Program-made: the position numbers and the translations under genes
Source of the DNA: Epichloe hybrida
Lineage: Eukaryota > Ascomycota > Sordariomycetes > Hypocreales > Clavicipitaceae
Length of the DNA: 64,000 nucleotides
Assembly (NCBI GenBank): GCA_019022495.1
Contig: JAFEKR010000005.1
Coordinates: 372,001 to 436,000 of the forward strand
Reading direction: 5' to 3'
Shown: positions 22,708 to 34,983 of the stretch, one piece after another
How the letters are laid out: every line of letters begins with the position of its first letter
Numbering within the stretch: position 1 is the first letter of the stretch
Notes under the pieces: model-generated
What the model saw: only the letters and a program-made list of their open reading frames with translations
What the model was told of the DNA's origin: nothing
The model's database searches: none

Positions 22708-25700
22708 ATGGATGCCTTTTCACCGGCTCATCAACCCGACGAGGGCTACTCCGAGGATCCGTTGAATCCTCCGGTACATCAGAGTCTTGCCGCCAGCTTG
22801 GCAACCTTAAGATCATCTGCCGACCTGCCGTCGTGGTTGGCGAGTAACGCTTTCGCTTTACCATTATCAGTCAAAAAGGGTGAGGGCAATAATAATCTTG
22901 ATTTTTCCATCGAGGTTACTGCGAATTTTGGTCAAAACTGAAGCTGACTTGCTGTGTGTTCTCAAGAATTAACGTTGACCCTACTTGACGATCTCCCCAC
23001 GTCCGCCATTGCCGAGATAGTCCAACGCCTCAATCCTCGACTGTATATTGATTTTGTACAGTATTTGCCTGCTGAAATCTGCCTTAAAGTCCTTGGCTAT
23101 TTAGATCCTGTGTCCCTGGTCGGTGTCGCCCAGACCTGCCGGGCGTGGTATGAGCTGGCGCTTGATCGGAAGCTGTGGGAAAGATTATATTACCTCGAAG
23201 GATGGAAAGCCGTCACTAGTGAGATTGAAGGAGCGGAGACCAAAATTAACGCTGGTCTGAAAAACTCAATCGGACATTTGCATCGAATCCAGAATGCCGG
23301 TGGTCAAGCCAACAAAATTCGAGCTATAAAAATGGACGACGAAGATATGGAAATGGCAGACGTTGATAGGCGATCTTTCAACCCCCAGGATAACATAGGC
23401 TTGGGTGTCAGCAGCATCTTTGGAAGCCCTGTGTCATCATTCTCCTCCAAATTCCCTCCCGTGCCCCCCAGTTGCATTGATACTCCCATGGACATCAGCT
23501 TTGCTTCGAATTCCTCGACAGCCAAAGGCAAGGGTGTGGACAGGAGCTTTGGTTCATCAGACGTGGTGCGGGTCAAACGCAAGGAGCCCGGCGGCACCCC
23601 GGAGCCTTCTTTACCTCCAACATCACCAACAGGTAACCCAAGCCTCATGATGAAATCAACGTTGTGGGCCTGGGACGCGAACAACTCACGATACCGCTTA
23701 AACTGGAAATATATCTATAACATGCGACGCCGATTGGAATCAAATTGGGAGCTTGGCAAATATACCACGTTTCAGCTTCCACACCCGCACTATCCTGAGG
23801 AAGGCCATCAAGAATGCGTTTATACTTTGCAATTTGATGCTCATTATCTGGTAAGTGGTAGTAGAGACCAGACAATGCGCATTTGGGACATTCGCACACG
23901 CCGCTTGGTACGTCCACCTTTGACCGGCCATAGCGGCTCTGTCTTATGTTTGCAATTTGATGCGAGTCCAGAAGAGGATCTTCTTGTGTCAGGGAGCAGC
24001 GATTCCAACGTCTTCATATGGAAATTTTCAACCGGCGAATTAATCCAGACGATCACGAAAGCCCACCGCGAGTCTGTCCTCAACGTTCGCTTTGACAAAC
24101 GTATCCTCGTCACTTCTTCCAAGGACAAGACGATCAAGATTTTCAATCGCCGACCTCTACGGTTCGGAGAGCTGGGTTACAACGCGAGCGATACGGCGTT
24201 TAATGCTACTGCAAAGACCGTTAAACGATACGGATACGAACCAGATCTTGCCCAGGAGCTACCCGTCAAAGAACCGTACACTATGATTGGACGGCTGGAG
24301 GGGCATGGTGCTGCCGTAAATGCGATACAGGTAATGGATCGAACTATTGTTTCCGTATCTGGAGATCGGCACATCAAAGTCTGGGACTGGCCTGACCAGG
24401 TCTGCACCCAGACAATACCTGCCCATGATAAAGGCATTGCGTGCGTGGAGTTTGATGGACGAAGGATAGTCAGTGGCAGCAGCGACTACGAAGTGTGTAT
24501 TTTTGACGCGCCGACAGGCTTGAAGGTGGCGCAACTGCGTGGGCACGCTCACTTGGTAAGAACTGTACAAGCGGGTTTCGGCGACCTGCCTTATAGCAGG
24601 GCCGAAGACGAAGCGGAAGCCAAAATAGTGGACGCCCAGTATTTCAAGGCCGTTGAAGCTGGCGAGATCTCCCATGATGGCGACACAGGGGATAGACGCG
24701 CCAGGAGAGTGAATGCCGGGAGCTCTAGGCCAGCTGATGTACAAGCTTTCGGAGCCAAGGTGCCCCCCGGCGGTGGGGGAGGACGAAAATATGGCCGGAT
24801 CGTGTCTGGTTCCTACGACCAGAGTATCATTGTCTGGAGACGAGACAAGGAAGGAGTGTGGAAACCGGCTCATCACTTACGCCAAGAGGAAGCAGCAGCA
24901 GCCGCCCAAAGATATGTGGCTCTGTCAATACCACAGCCGGCGCCGCAGCGCTTTGCAGGGCAATCTCAACTGCATCCCTCCGGAAGACACTCTAACGCAA
25001 GCTTATCCCAATCTCGAAACAGAAACAACGGATCTGCTGGTGGTGGCCAGATGATTGCTGACCCGTATGGAGGTAATCCATCGTCAAGTGGCATGTTGAT
25101 GCATCTCATTGACCAAGTCGTGCATTTGGGGCCACAGGCCCTTGAACAAGCATTGGCAACCTATCCGGCCATACTGAGCCACCATAACTACTTGCAATCT
25201 GTTGTTGAGCGGAAGCAGTCGCCTTTGGAGCGTGCCCAGCTGAGACAGGCTATAATAGCATCCTTGGTGTCCATTCAGACGGGACAAGTCTCAAGGCCAC
25301 GCCCAACAAGTTCATTGTCGGCGGCTCCGAGTGCCGCTGCCATTGCCGGATCCTCTGCCACTGGCTCCAACAGTCAAGCCGACCCAAGAGTCCCTGTTAG
25401 CGAACCTCCCGGCTATACTGCTGAAGAGACATCATCCTACCAAGCAGCTACAACCATTGCTGGACCATCGGTTGGATCGGCGGCTGAGGCAACATTTAAT
25501 ATGACGATGACAAACGCCCCAACGCCAGTTCCAGCTCCTCTCCCAACTCCAGCCCCAGCGTCAGCCCAGCCTGCTCAAATAACATCTGCTCATACGGCAC
25601 CGCCTCCAACGCATCATCAACCACACATTGCTGCCGCTGAAAATGCTCCGGCTCGTGTTTTCAAGCTTCAATTTGACGCCCGTAAGATTGTGTGCTGTAG

Positions 25701-25788
25701 CCAAGCACCAGTCATTGTAGGCTGGGACTTCTGCAATGGAGACGCGGAGCTCGAAGAGACGGCCCGATTCTTTGCCACCGTGGACTAG
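22708..25788 (+). CDS. F-box/WD40 repeat protein (FWD-1/beta-TrCP-like SCF adaptor), two exons
   Basis: Exons 22708-22879 and 22967-25788 give 997 residues. The 87-nt intron (GTGAGG, GCTGAC branch, CTCAAG) splits a Glu codon. The start at 22708 has a strong context (GCC-ATG-G); 22681 is an alternative 9 codons upstream. An F-box lies at 86-130 (YLPAEICLKVLGYLDP...CRAW...LWERLYY). WD40 repeats run from about 337 (GSRDQTMRIWD, GSSDSNVFIWK, GDRHIKVWDW, GSSDYEVCIFD) to about 690 (GSYDQSIIVWR). A single further repeat at 955-985 closes the chain after a Ser/Pro/Ala-rich insert. By family, the F-box binds Skp1 and the propeller binds phosphorylated targets for ubiquitination. Resemblance to Neurospora FWD-1, which degrades FRQ, is from memory. 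Confidence 0.9.
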
Positions 25789-26326
25789 ATTAACCATCGA
25801 GTTGCCATAGTTCACGAAGCAGGTGGCGTGAGGAGAAGGAGCCGTTTGTCTCCACACGCAGACTCGCGAGCAATTGCCTAGCTGGAGTCAAAATGTGGTA
25901 CAAGAACGATCACCTGATACGCCGTTCGAAACTCTTGTCTTCGTGGCGGGAAACGAATGGCGCATAATTTCTAATGGCGCAGAGGAGGAACTACTTTTGG
26001 TCAAGAAGCCAAGCGAAAGGAGCCTTTTCTTTTCTTTTCCTTACTTGGGACTTGGTCACACATCTATTACGAACATGATTGAAGGGGAGAATCGACCTCA
26101 CGGCGGGGGCGATAACTATGAAATGAAGCTCCCCGCACTGAGGAGAACATTCAATGATGACAGGCAAACCAGGACACACATACATAGGAACGTACATACA
26201 TTTTATGTCATGTAATGAAGAATGATTGTTAAACGACCTTGACGCGCGGTGTGCCGATGATGATACAGCAGTCTAACGCGTGAGTAAGTGACGACACCGC
26301 GCAACACACCAGTCATCACCAGGGTA
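25789..26326. other. convergent 3' region
   Basis: 538 bases between the stops of the F-box/WD40 gene and vps60. No gene seen. Confidence 0.5.
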
Positions 26327-26965
26327 TCAACCAGCAGCCTCCTTGACTTTATCCTCCATCTGCGGCGGCTCATCTATAAATTCAGGCGCAACCTCGTCCT
26401 GCAAAAACCCCGGCACCGTCCCGCCCATTTCCATCTCCAACTCCTGCTCCATCCCCAAAGCCTCTAGCTCAGCATCCAACTCTGACTCGTCTACCTCATC
26501 TGGAATATCATAACTTCGTGCCAAACTATCCTGTATTTCATTTCCCACATCCATTAAATCAGCCATTTCGTCTTGTAGTCTCTCAATTTTGTCGATGTCG
26601 ATCTTGCCGTATTGTTTTTTGAGTTCCTTATTGGTTGTCTTCATGGCATCCACTTGCGTCATGACATTCTTTAAGTTATCCTGCATACTGGAAGCTTGCT
26701 CCATGTTCCACACTTGGCCTTCTAACTTTTCTTTCTCAGCTTCGTAGGCCTTTCGTCGCTGCAGAACTTTGAGGGCTTTTTGCTTGATGGCCTGCTTGCC
26801 AGGACCCTCTCGCATCTTGGACAGCTTCTCTTGGTAGGCGGAAAGCTCGCCATTGAGGGCCTTTAGCTTGGTGTCGATGGAAGCGATGCGAGTGTCGATG
26901 TTGCTTATGGCGCCGCCGAGGGTGGGCTTGGGTGCGGGGGGTTTGGACCCGAAGAGGCGATTCAT
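26327..26965 (-). CDS. vps60: ESCRT-III subunit Vps60 (CHMP5 family)
   Basis: 212 residues, no intron. The start at 26965 gives the family N-terminus MNRLFGSKPP; the frame stays open upstream to 27145, but that part is leader. A basic, coiled-coil Snf7 core follows (TRIASIDTKLKALNGEL...AIKQKALKVLQRRKAYE). After it come QASSMQDNLKNVMTQVDAMKTTNKELKK and an acidic C-terminal half (DEVDESELDAELEALGMEQELE) that should hold the Vta1/MIT-interacting part. Vps60 acts late in multivesicular body sorting and stimulates Vps4 through Vta1. Length is normal (yeast 229). vfa1, another Vps4-linked gene, lies 15 kb away; the link is probably accidental. Confidence 0.94.
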   Translation of the reverse strand: MNRLFGSKPPAPKPTLGGAISNIDTRIASIDTKLKALNGELSAYQEKLSKMREGPGKQAIKQKALKVLQRRKAYEAEKEKLEGQVWNMEQASSMQDNLKNVMTQVDAMKTTNKELKKQYGKIDIDKIERLQDEMADLMDVGNEIQDSLARSYDIPDEVDESELDAELEALGMEQELEMEMGGTVPGFLQDEVAPEFIDEPPQMEDKVKEAAG

Positions 26966-27693
26966 GGTTTTGATTTGGGCAGACTGCACCGCGTGAGGGA
27001 TGGAGCAGCGCAGGGGTTGAGCAGAGGATTCCGGAGAGCGATGAGACGGGGTGTGGAGATGTAGTGGACGGAGGAGGCAGGCCGATATATTGCTGCGGCT
27101 TTGAGGACTTCTTACGGAATAATGCGGGAGCCTTTTTACGAACAACTCTAATATGAGGAATGACGTTCAGCTTCGGAGGAGAGACTCTTTTGCTTTTGGA
27201 GGGGCCAGACAAGGGATGGAAACCCCACACAGCCTGTTCGCGAGATGACTCAGCATCTGCATCAACGTTGAAGGAGATATTACGAGAGTGCTCTGTCTGT
27301 GCTTCTGGAATTGGAGCTCTACATGTGAGCAACAAAAGTGGGAAACATACGAGGAGAGCATTTTGAATCTGTGGCTAGTCGACTTGCAATACATCGCTTC
27401 ATAGCCGTCGCGGTTTGTAGGCGTACGTGCATAGCGTCGCGTACCACGTGCCGCACTTCGACACGTCGTGAATCGCGACTTGTGTGTGGATGGGTGGATG
27501 CGGCTGCAACTCGCTGATGCCGGCCAAGCAAGACTGCAAAGGATACAACGGGTAGATCAGAGATTCATGTTAAAAATAAATAAAAAATCTCATGATTTCC
27601 AATTCTCGCTGCACGGCCTTCATCTCGTGAAGATGTCGGTCACAAGTTTCTTCCTGGCGACGCTAAGAGTTGGCCGTCCAGGACTGATCAAGT
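26966..27693. other. vps60 upstream region
   Basis: No gene supported. This is the promoter and leader of vps60. It ends at the 9-bp target duplication of MITE copy 2. Confidence 0.45.
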
Positions 27694-28121
27694 CGATTTG
27701 TAGGACATCTAAATGCGCATATCGCGTTAGTCCCAAAGCGGAAGGACGGTCCCTACACCTGATTTTAGTGTGACTTGCGTCCGTTGATTTTCGCTATTAA
27801 TTAAGATGCTTATTTATGCGATATTTAAAGGTATTAATACTATAAAAAAAGCTAGAATTAAAGCTATCATAACTGCCCTAACGGTGGATTATACAGAATA
27901 AATTGCATTTAACTCGCAAGGGGCTTAAAGAGATTATTAGAGAATGATTAACTTGGCGTTAGTGTAAATATAGGCGTTAGTGTAGTATAGCTTGCTTTTA
28001 CTAACTATAACGGAGGATCTTGTGTTATTCTTATTTATAAGGCTATAATAGTATTTGTAGTAGCTTATTATAAGGCTTTATAATAATAAAAAGGGAGGTA
28101 AGGAATTTTACAGAAGAGGTT

Positions 28122-28418
28122 TGTTGGTATCTACAGGATACCATTGACCTACGCGTAGGGTTTTTCGGGGTGGACTAAAGTGCACGTAATCGTTATATAT
28201 TCTAGTCTATCAAAGCAAGCAAAAGAGGGATTAAATAGAAGCAAAGAGGGTACGCTATTTATCATAGGAAAAGGGGCCTCAATCGGGATCATCGGCGAAG
28301 AGGCCACATGTGCCGACTCCAATCGCGGCGCGGTTAGGCCAGACATATAGGTCCGCGATGCAACGCGCCTATCTAATTAGAGGCGCGCACCCTTGTTAAT
28401 ATTATGCTTATTTTAACA
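28122..28418 (-). repeat. left LTR (3' LTR) of the minus-strand Copia
   Basis: 297 bp, starting TGTTGG and ending TTAACA, which is CCAACA after two transitions. It aligns to 34203-34499 without gaps. Confidence 0.93.
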
Positions 28419-31400
28419 CTAGAAACTCTCTCTTTTTAACATAATTATTAACACATAATATTAACAAGAGAAGTGAACAGGAATCAAGGAACAAATAAGA
28501 TTAAATAATCGCAAATAATATCATAAGAAAAGGGCAAGGGGAAGGGGTACAATAAATAACAAAATCCAATCTGTAAGCCTATGCAAGGATAAGTAGGCCC
28601 AATTCTCAATACCTTCAATCTTATCAGATCAACACAAACGTTACAATTACGTAACCCACCCTTCTATCCTAACAGTCGCCTTATTGCTTATAATAAACCT
28701 CTCAAATACCTTGTTTAGCAATACCTTTGTAAATACATTAGCAAGGTTATTATTCCTATTAATCCATCTGATCTTACAGATCTCTTATCGCTTATACGAT
28801 TAACAAAGGGCTATAATATCAATTATAAGACGCTTCTCCTTCGTAGTACTAAGCTTAATAAGGCATTTATATAAAGAGTACGAATTAGTATAGATAATAA
28901 TAGGAATCATAGGGAGGTTTAATTAATAGGTAATCAACCCAAGCGTTATTAAGACTACGTAAGCTATATTAGCACTAGCAACCATGCCGTAAATCTTAGA
29001 GGCAAGCACACTTCTTGTAACTCTTTTGCTCTTAGTAAAGCTATAGTGCATAATATTACCTTAGATCATAAAGGTGCTTTTCTCTTAGACTTCACTAGCT
29101 AGGATAAGCACGTAGCCTAGCTAGGAAGTAAGGTCCTAGTTATTAGCAAATAATCTATTTATAAATACAAAAAGCTTTACCTTTTTAAGATTAAATAGTA
29201 TAAACCTTAATCCTTAGCTTAGATTATTAATTTACCATTAAATCCGTCGGTTTAGGCTCTTCATATCTTAAGGTAATAGCTCTTAGTATTATGTAGCAAT
29301 AGAGAGGTTAAAGCAAGCTTTAGGTTAGCAGATTAAGGCAATATACGCGCCTCAAGCTTATTGTTCTATATATGCCTATTTTAAATTAGTTAGCGGGATT
29401 AACTAAAGCTTTTCACTCTAGCCCTTCTGCCTTAGCGTGATCACATTATTTTCAAGAGTAATAATACTACTATTAAAGGTTAGTAAGTTCCCTATGAAAA
29501 GGATCTACTTTAGCTTAGTAGCAAAAGAAGTGGCTTTTAATTAATTTTCCTCTTATTAAGAGAACTCGCAGTCGGACAGTCTAATTATATTATCAGTTTG
29601 CATCCCTATATACGCAAAGGTTAGGTTCTCCTTTGTTGTCACGAGCAGGCACAGGTTAAACGTAGAGGTTATTATCTAGAGCATTTCTCTATAGTAACAA
29701 TAATACGTTACTTACTAGTAAGTGCTAGCTTTTACAATACTATACAGAGGCTTAATCACTTATATTATTATGCCTATAAGGTATAGGTAATAGATTTAGA
29801 TAGGGATTCAGGCTAGGATTATACAACTAAGAAGCGTTCATGCTTACACATAGGCCTATGTAATATCACGAAGCCAGAGGATAAGGCCTAGTAATAACAA
29901 CGCAGGTGCTATCGCGAGGATTAATTACTAGCTAGCTCGCTAGATTATCAGGGCCTATGTAAGGATCGCTAGCTTCTCCTTATTACTATAACCTTGGATC
30001 ACAAGCCTTAACTTCTTATATAGATCCGTTATCTTGCCCTTTACCTTATTAATAATATAGGAATTGAAAATTTGAACTCCACTATACTCTCTTTTATCAT
30101 ACTTAATAAATTTAAACACGCCTTATTCAATTAAAGAATTAATCTTAGCCTTAGTAGATAGCTCAAAGGGTTCGCTAGGGGTCTTAATAATTCCTTCCTC
30201 ACGTAATTAGATTACAAGCTTAAGGTTAGAGCTTTCCTTAGCTAATAGAAAGACATCAGTCTTGTCTTTTATTTAATCTACGTAATTAATATTAGACATA
30301 ATAATAGGGGGGTTTTTCTAAGGTCTTCTAGGTCCTTGCCTTAGGGGATTAGCAGGAGGGGTAGCCACAGGCTATAGGAAGGCATCTTAGTTATCTACGC
30401 TCTTAGGAGGTCTCTCTTTATTAGGATCTTTATAAAAAGGCCTAACAGATATTAATCTAAAGGCCTTAGGGCCTTAAGGGAGCTTAAGAGTGTAGGTCTT
30501 GCCCTCTATAGCTAATAGCTTATAGGGGCCTGCCTATCCTTCGCCTTCGCGCCATACGCGCATAAGCAATCCTAGCAGGAGGTTAACGGTTATAAAGGTA
30601 TTAGGACTATTCCTTATAGCAAGGGCATTACTAACCTTCCGCTAGGCATACATACACTTAACTTCCTTTATTACTAGTTAGATTACAAGGGCTCGCTACG
30701 TGATATCTAGTAATAGAGGCAATTCCTTAACTATACAAGGATACGCGCTAAAAATAAAGACTATTAGCACAAGACTATTTAATCCTATAGTGTTATTTAT
30801 AGCTTTGACTACCATTTGCAATGCCACGGGCTCTGGTGTTATTAGGCATTCCCGTTAGATAATATTATAAGCTCTTTGGAGTGGCCTATGATATTGCTTA
30901 ACCTTACTAATGCTATAGTGAGCCTTAATAGGGACATCTTTAATCTTAATCGCTATTAATAACGCAAGCTGCTTGAATTCCTTGCCTCTAAAGGTTATTC
31001 TAGCATCTATAATAATTAAATCTAGGGGGCCTAGATAGATGTCAATCTAGTAAAGACAAAGTGCTTCTTACGTAGTCTTTACAAAGATATCTTTAATAAA
31101 TCTAGCTATATTAAAGAATATAGCTATATTAATGACTTATAGAACAGGGCAATTACCATTAAGATACATAATATCCACAATAATTTCGTAATTATAGGCA
31201 TATTTATCCTAAAGAGTGAATTTGAACTAATATAGGCTATCCGTATGTAATTAGCACTACTAGCAAACCTTAGTCAGTTTCTTAATAGCTTTAAACTTAA
31301 CCTTGTGCCCTAATTTACATAGTAAATTATAAAGATATTAAACTAAAGGGTGTCTAAAGCGTTAATACAATTAGCAGAGCTTAATCTCTATAAAATAACT

Positions 31401-34202
31401 CTAAGTAATACTTTCTTCTTTATTAAGAAGCATTTACGCGTGCCCCTATTTGCGTATAATAGGAACCTTAATATTCCCTTGCTACAGAACGTTCTCTAAT
31501 ATATGGAAATCAATCTTTAGGCAGGTCATATTATTAAGGTATAAGAGAAAGGGAGTATTTATAGGGATCACCTAAAAGAGGATAATTCTAAACGGAGTTA
31601 GCACTTTAATTAATCTAAGTGCCTTAATTAGTTCTCTAGGGCCAAATTTAATCTTTATCTTCCTAGCATTTAACTTATTAAGCGTGATAGTTAGTATTAC
31701 ACTTTATAAAGCTAAGAATTAAGAGTGGCCTACTAATAAACATCCTATAGCACCTATGTTAGCCATAATGCCTTTAAAGGTTCCGGATAAATATTATCCT
31801 TTAAGTGTAAATACGCTTAGTGCCTTATCTAGTTCCTAAAGATCAAATAGATCCTTCTTAACTAGAGTATAAGTTATTACTCTACTAGCAAGAATCTTAG
31901 TAGTTACATAGCTATTATAGGTAGTCCTATGTGTAAAGAAGCTTATAGGCACTTAGCCATTGCTATTTTCTTTGCTAAAACCAAGTTCTATTAGGTATTA
32001 GTTAATATTATTATCCTTAGCTAATTTAGGATTATCATTACCTTTATACTATATTAGGAACGTATTATATAAAGAAGCTATTAAGTCTATGCAAGAGTGA
32101 TTCTTGAATTATTAGAATGCCTTCTTCTAGTCCTTATCCGAGTGTTTAGTTAACTAATAACCTTCTTTGCTATATATATAATACTTTTTCGAGCGTTAAG
32201 GCTTGCTCTTTAATAAAGATTAACTATACTAGGCTTCCTTACCTTTTCTATTATACTTATAGTTAGTCTAAAAGTATTCCTTAGTGCTAGCTTCTATAGG
32301 GAACTACTACTAATTAATTAAAGCTTTAGATTTACTAATTAATATCCTTATCCGTTCGTAAAAGCGTTAGAGGTTAATGGGAGGATTAATAATATAAGCC
32401 CTACATTCTAGGATTCCTTTATAGGCATTTAGAATTTAACTATAGAGGTCTAATTCTAACTGGGATCTATAAGGATTTGCCCTTTAGAGATTTAAAAGCT
32501 TTATTACAAGGTCTTTAAAGCATTTAATCTTTGACTTACTAGGGTTCTCTTAGATAATTATAAGTAGTTGTAACTTTCCCTATAATAGATGGTTTTTCTA
32601 ATATGTATTATCCGTCTTGAACTTCTGCCTAATCCTGTGGATAAGAGTTAGGAGATCTTAGGGGTCTCCTTAGCCTAAAAGGTTCTCTAAGAAGTACTAT
32701 AAAGGTCTTCCTTTTAGTATAAACTTGAAACCATAGCCTAACTGTTCTTATATAATTCCTAGTATCTTATACTTTCTTTAGTAGGTTAAGAGCTTAATAT
32801 TAAGAATATTATACTTCTTAGCGCTATACTTAATGCTCTTATTATTATAGAACTTATTAAGATTAAGTAGTTACTTTAATAAGGGTTAGCCTATCTCTTA
32901 AGGGGGAATAGGGATAATTAAATCTTATAGAAGGGGTGCTATAGTTCTAGACTATAAAGAGGGATTATAATGCCTTATTATAGGAGGGGAAGCAAGGGGG
33001 GTCTAGGGTTGTAGTTAAGGGCTTGTGATAGGGGGATTGCCTCTGCTATTGTGCCTTTGCCTTATACTTAGTATACTTAGGGATTAGTGTAATGGAATTT
33101 AGGAATAGAATAGGAGTGATTATAGTAGCTAAGGGGATTAGGGATATTATAGAGCGATTAGTTACTTTAGTTAATCTTTAAAAGAAAGGATACTAATAGG
33201 AAGGAGGTCTTTATAGAAGTCCTTCTCCGCTATTTGCCTCTTAAAGGGGGAATACTTCCTAGCAACTTCCTGTATTTCTTCTTCTTTCTAATCATAGAAT
33301 CCATTATGGTTAATAATATCTTTAAGCAAGACTATTATTTTATGGCGACTCTGTAGGTCTATGTAAACACCGCTAAAGAAAAGAAAGTCTTAAAGACTCT
33401 TTATAGCTTTAGGATTTACTACTTAGAATATTTCTTGTTTCTATCCTCTAAAGTTATTACTAAAGATAGTAAATAGGGTTTACGGGTATAGGTTCTTATA
33501 TTCGTAGGTTGCTTTCTTAATAAGAATCTAGGCCGTGAGTTCTTTAGAGGTAGTGGTTACTTCGAGATTAAATAATTCCTTGTTCTCTAGTGCTTATTAC
33601 GTAATGTATTAGTGTAAATCAGGGGATATGTAGTTAAGAAGGTAAGATATAACTTATAGGTTAGCTTCTCTTCTAGTATCCTTAGGGGGGAAGGTGCATT
33701 TATTATTAGAGGGAACGTCTTAGGCTCTAAATCCCTCTAGTTAATCTTAATATTTTACTATAATATTAGTGGTAAATAAGGGGGTAAGGGAAATAGGGAA
33801 TTAATAGAAGTCCAAAGGATTACAAGTAAAGCTATTATCTTCACCCCTTAGTAGGTTTAATTAAATAATTAAGGATAGGTTAGGTTAGTTACTAACTAGG
33901 CCTTAATTATTTAATAAACACACTTCTAAGGGTTTGTTTGCGTGATAGACACGCTAATTAAATAAATAAAGATAGGTTAGGTTAGTTACTAACTAGGCCT
34001 TAATTAAGTTAATAAGCTTAGATTTAGCATAGAGCTAGTTATAGTTACTTAAGGTAAAAGGAGAGCTAAAATATACTTCTTCCTTAGCATATTTAGTATC
34101 TCAGAGCGGCACTTCCTCTTTTATAAGGCGAGTTCTTAATACTAATGCCTCTTTTATAAACCTTGCTAATCTATGGTATCTATAGAGATAACTACTAATT
34201 AG

Positions 34203-34499
34203 TGTTAGTATTTATAGGATACTATTAACTTACGCGTAGGGTTTTTTAGGGTGGACTAAAGTGCATGTAATTGTTATATATTCTAGTCTATTAAAGCAAG
34301 TAAAAGAGGGATTAAATAGAAGCAAAGAGGGTGCGCTATTTATCACAGGAAAAGGGGCCTTAATTAGGATTATCGGCGAAGAGGCCACATGTGCCAACTC
34401 CGATCGCGGCGCGGTCGGGCCGGACATGTGGGTCCGCGATGCAACGCGCCCATCCAATCAGAGGCGCGCACCCTTGTTGATATCATGCTTGTTCCAACA
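34203..34499 (-). repeat. right LTR (5' LTR) of the minus-strand Copia
   Basis: 297 bp, starting TGTTAG and ending CCAACA. It differs from the left LTR at roughly thirty-three positions by my hand alignment, all transitions. Confidence 0.93.
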
Positions 34500-34665
34500 A
34501 GGTTATAAGCGTTATATATTATAGTAAGCTGCTTGTATTTACTACTAAAGAGAGCTAGTATATTTAGCGGGGAATTAGGTAGAAAGGTACTTCTTCCGCT
34601 TTGGGACTAACGCGATATGCGCATTCAAAAAACGCGATATGCGCATTTAGATGTCCCGATTTGTA

Positions 34666-34983
34666 GGACCCGCACCCCATCAGAGACTAGCGCGCGGTAC
34701 GCGGCGCAGTGAGCCCGGAGCCATGTAAACAAATGTTTCTGACCTCGAGGCGTTGGAACTGCCTTTTCCCCCATACAACCACAGCTACGCTTTACGAACA
34801 ATCAGACACTGCATTCAATCAATCAATCAAACAACCAAAACGCTATCAGAATTCTATGCCCCGTGCAAAAGTTCTCAACCAAGTCAAACCATACTCTTTC
34901 AGAAAGAACGTTCTACCCAAAGTCAACGCGGTTGCCCAATTTTCAAGATATTGTCTGGAATTCAGCAGCCACGCTTTGTCGTC
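34666..34983. other. promoter and leader of the 1220-residue protein gene
   Basis: Normal GC content resumes at the MITE edge. Some frames are open, with no family resemblance. The MITE ends only 328 bases before the start codon, so it may have supplied or disturbed promoter sequence. Confidence 0.45.

Larger units (their letters stand above)
28122..34499 (-). mobile_element. full-length Ty1/Copia retrotransposon, RIP-inactivated
   Basis: 6378 bp with two 297-bp LTRs and a perfect 5-bp target duplication AGGTT (28117-28121 and 34500-34504). Orientation is minus. Near 28660-28790 the minus strand still reads as the end of a Copia RNase H domain, so pol ends next to the left LTR and gag lies near the right LTR. 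A purine-rich tract (minus AAAAAGAGAGAG) sits next to the left LTR. The inside has frequent stops on both strands and no long frame. It lies inside MITE copy 2. The minus-strand sequence after its 5' LTR (CTAATTAGTAGTTA) matches that after the LTR at 52472-52779, so the two belong to related families. Confidence 0.92.
27703..34656. mobile_element. second MITE of the same family, split by a Copia insertion (copy 2)
   Basis: The outer ends are inverted repeats starting GGACATCTAAATGCGCATA and are flanked by the 9-bp duplication CGATTTGTA (27694-27702 and 34657-34665). Without the 6378-bp Copia element and its 5-bp duplication, this copy would be 571 bp. TIRs and interior resemble copy 1 at 20316: shared blocks include TTTTAGTGTG, ATTAAAGCTATC, a GGATTATA block and GCAAGGGGCTT. 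The right end carries two GCGCATATCGCGTT sub-blocks, the left only one. Confidence 0.9.

Noticed and set aside
28149..28346. 65-75-codon frames in the two LTRs (28149-28346 and 34230-34457, minus)
   Set aside because: They lie wholly inside LTRs and correspond between the copies; regulatory DNA, not a gene.
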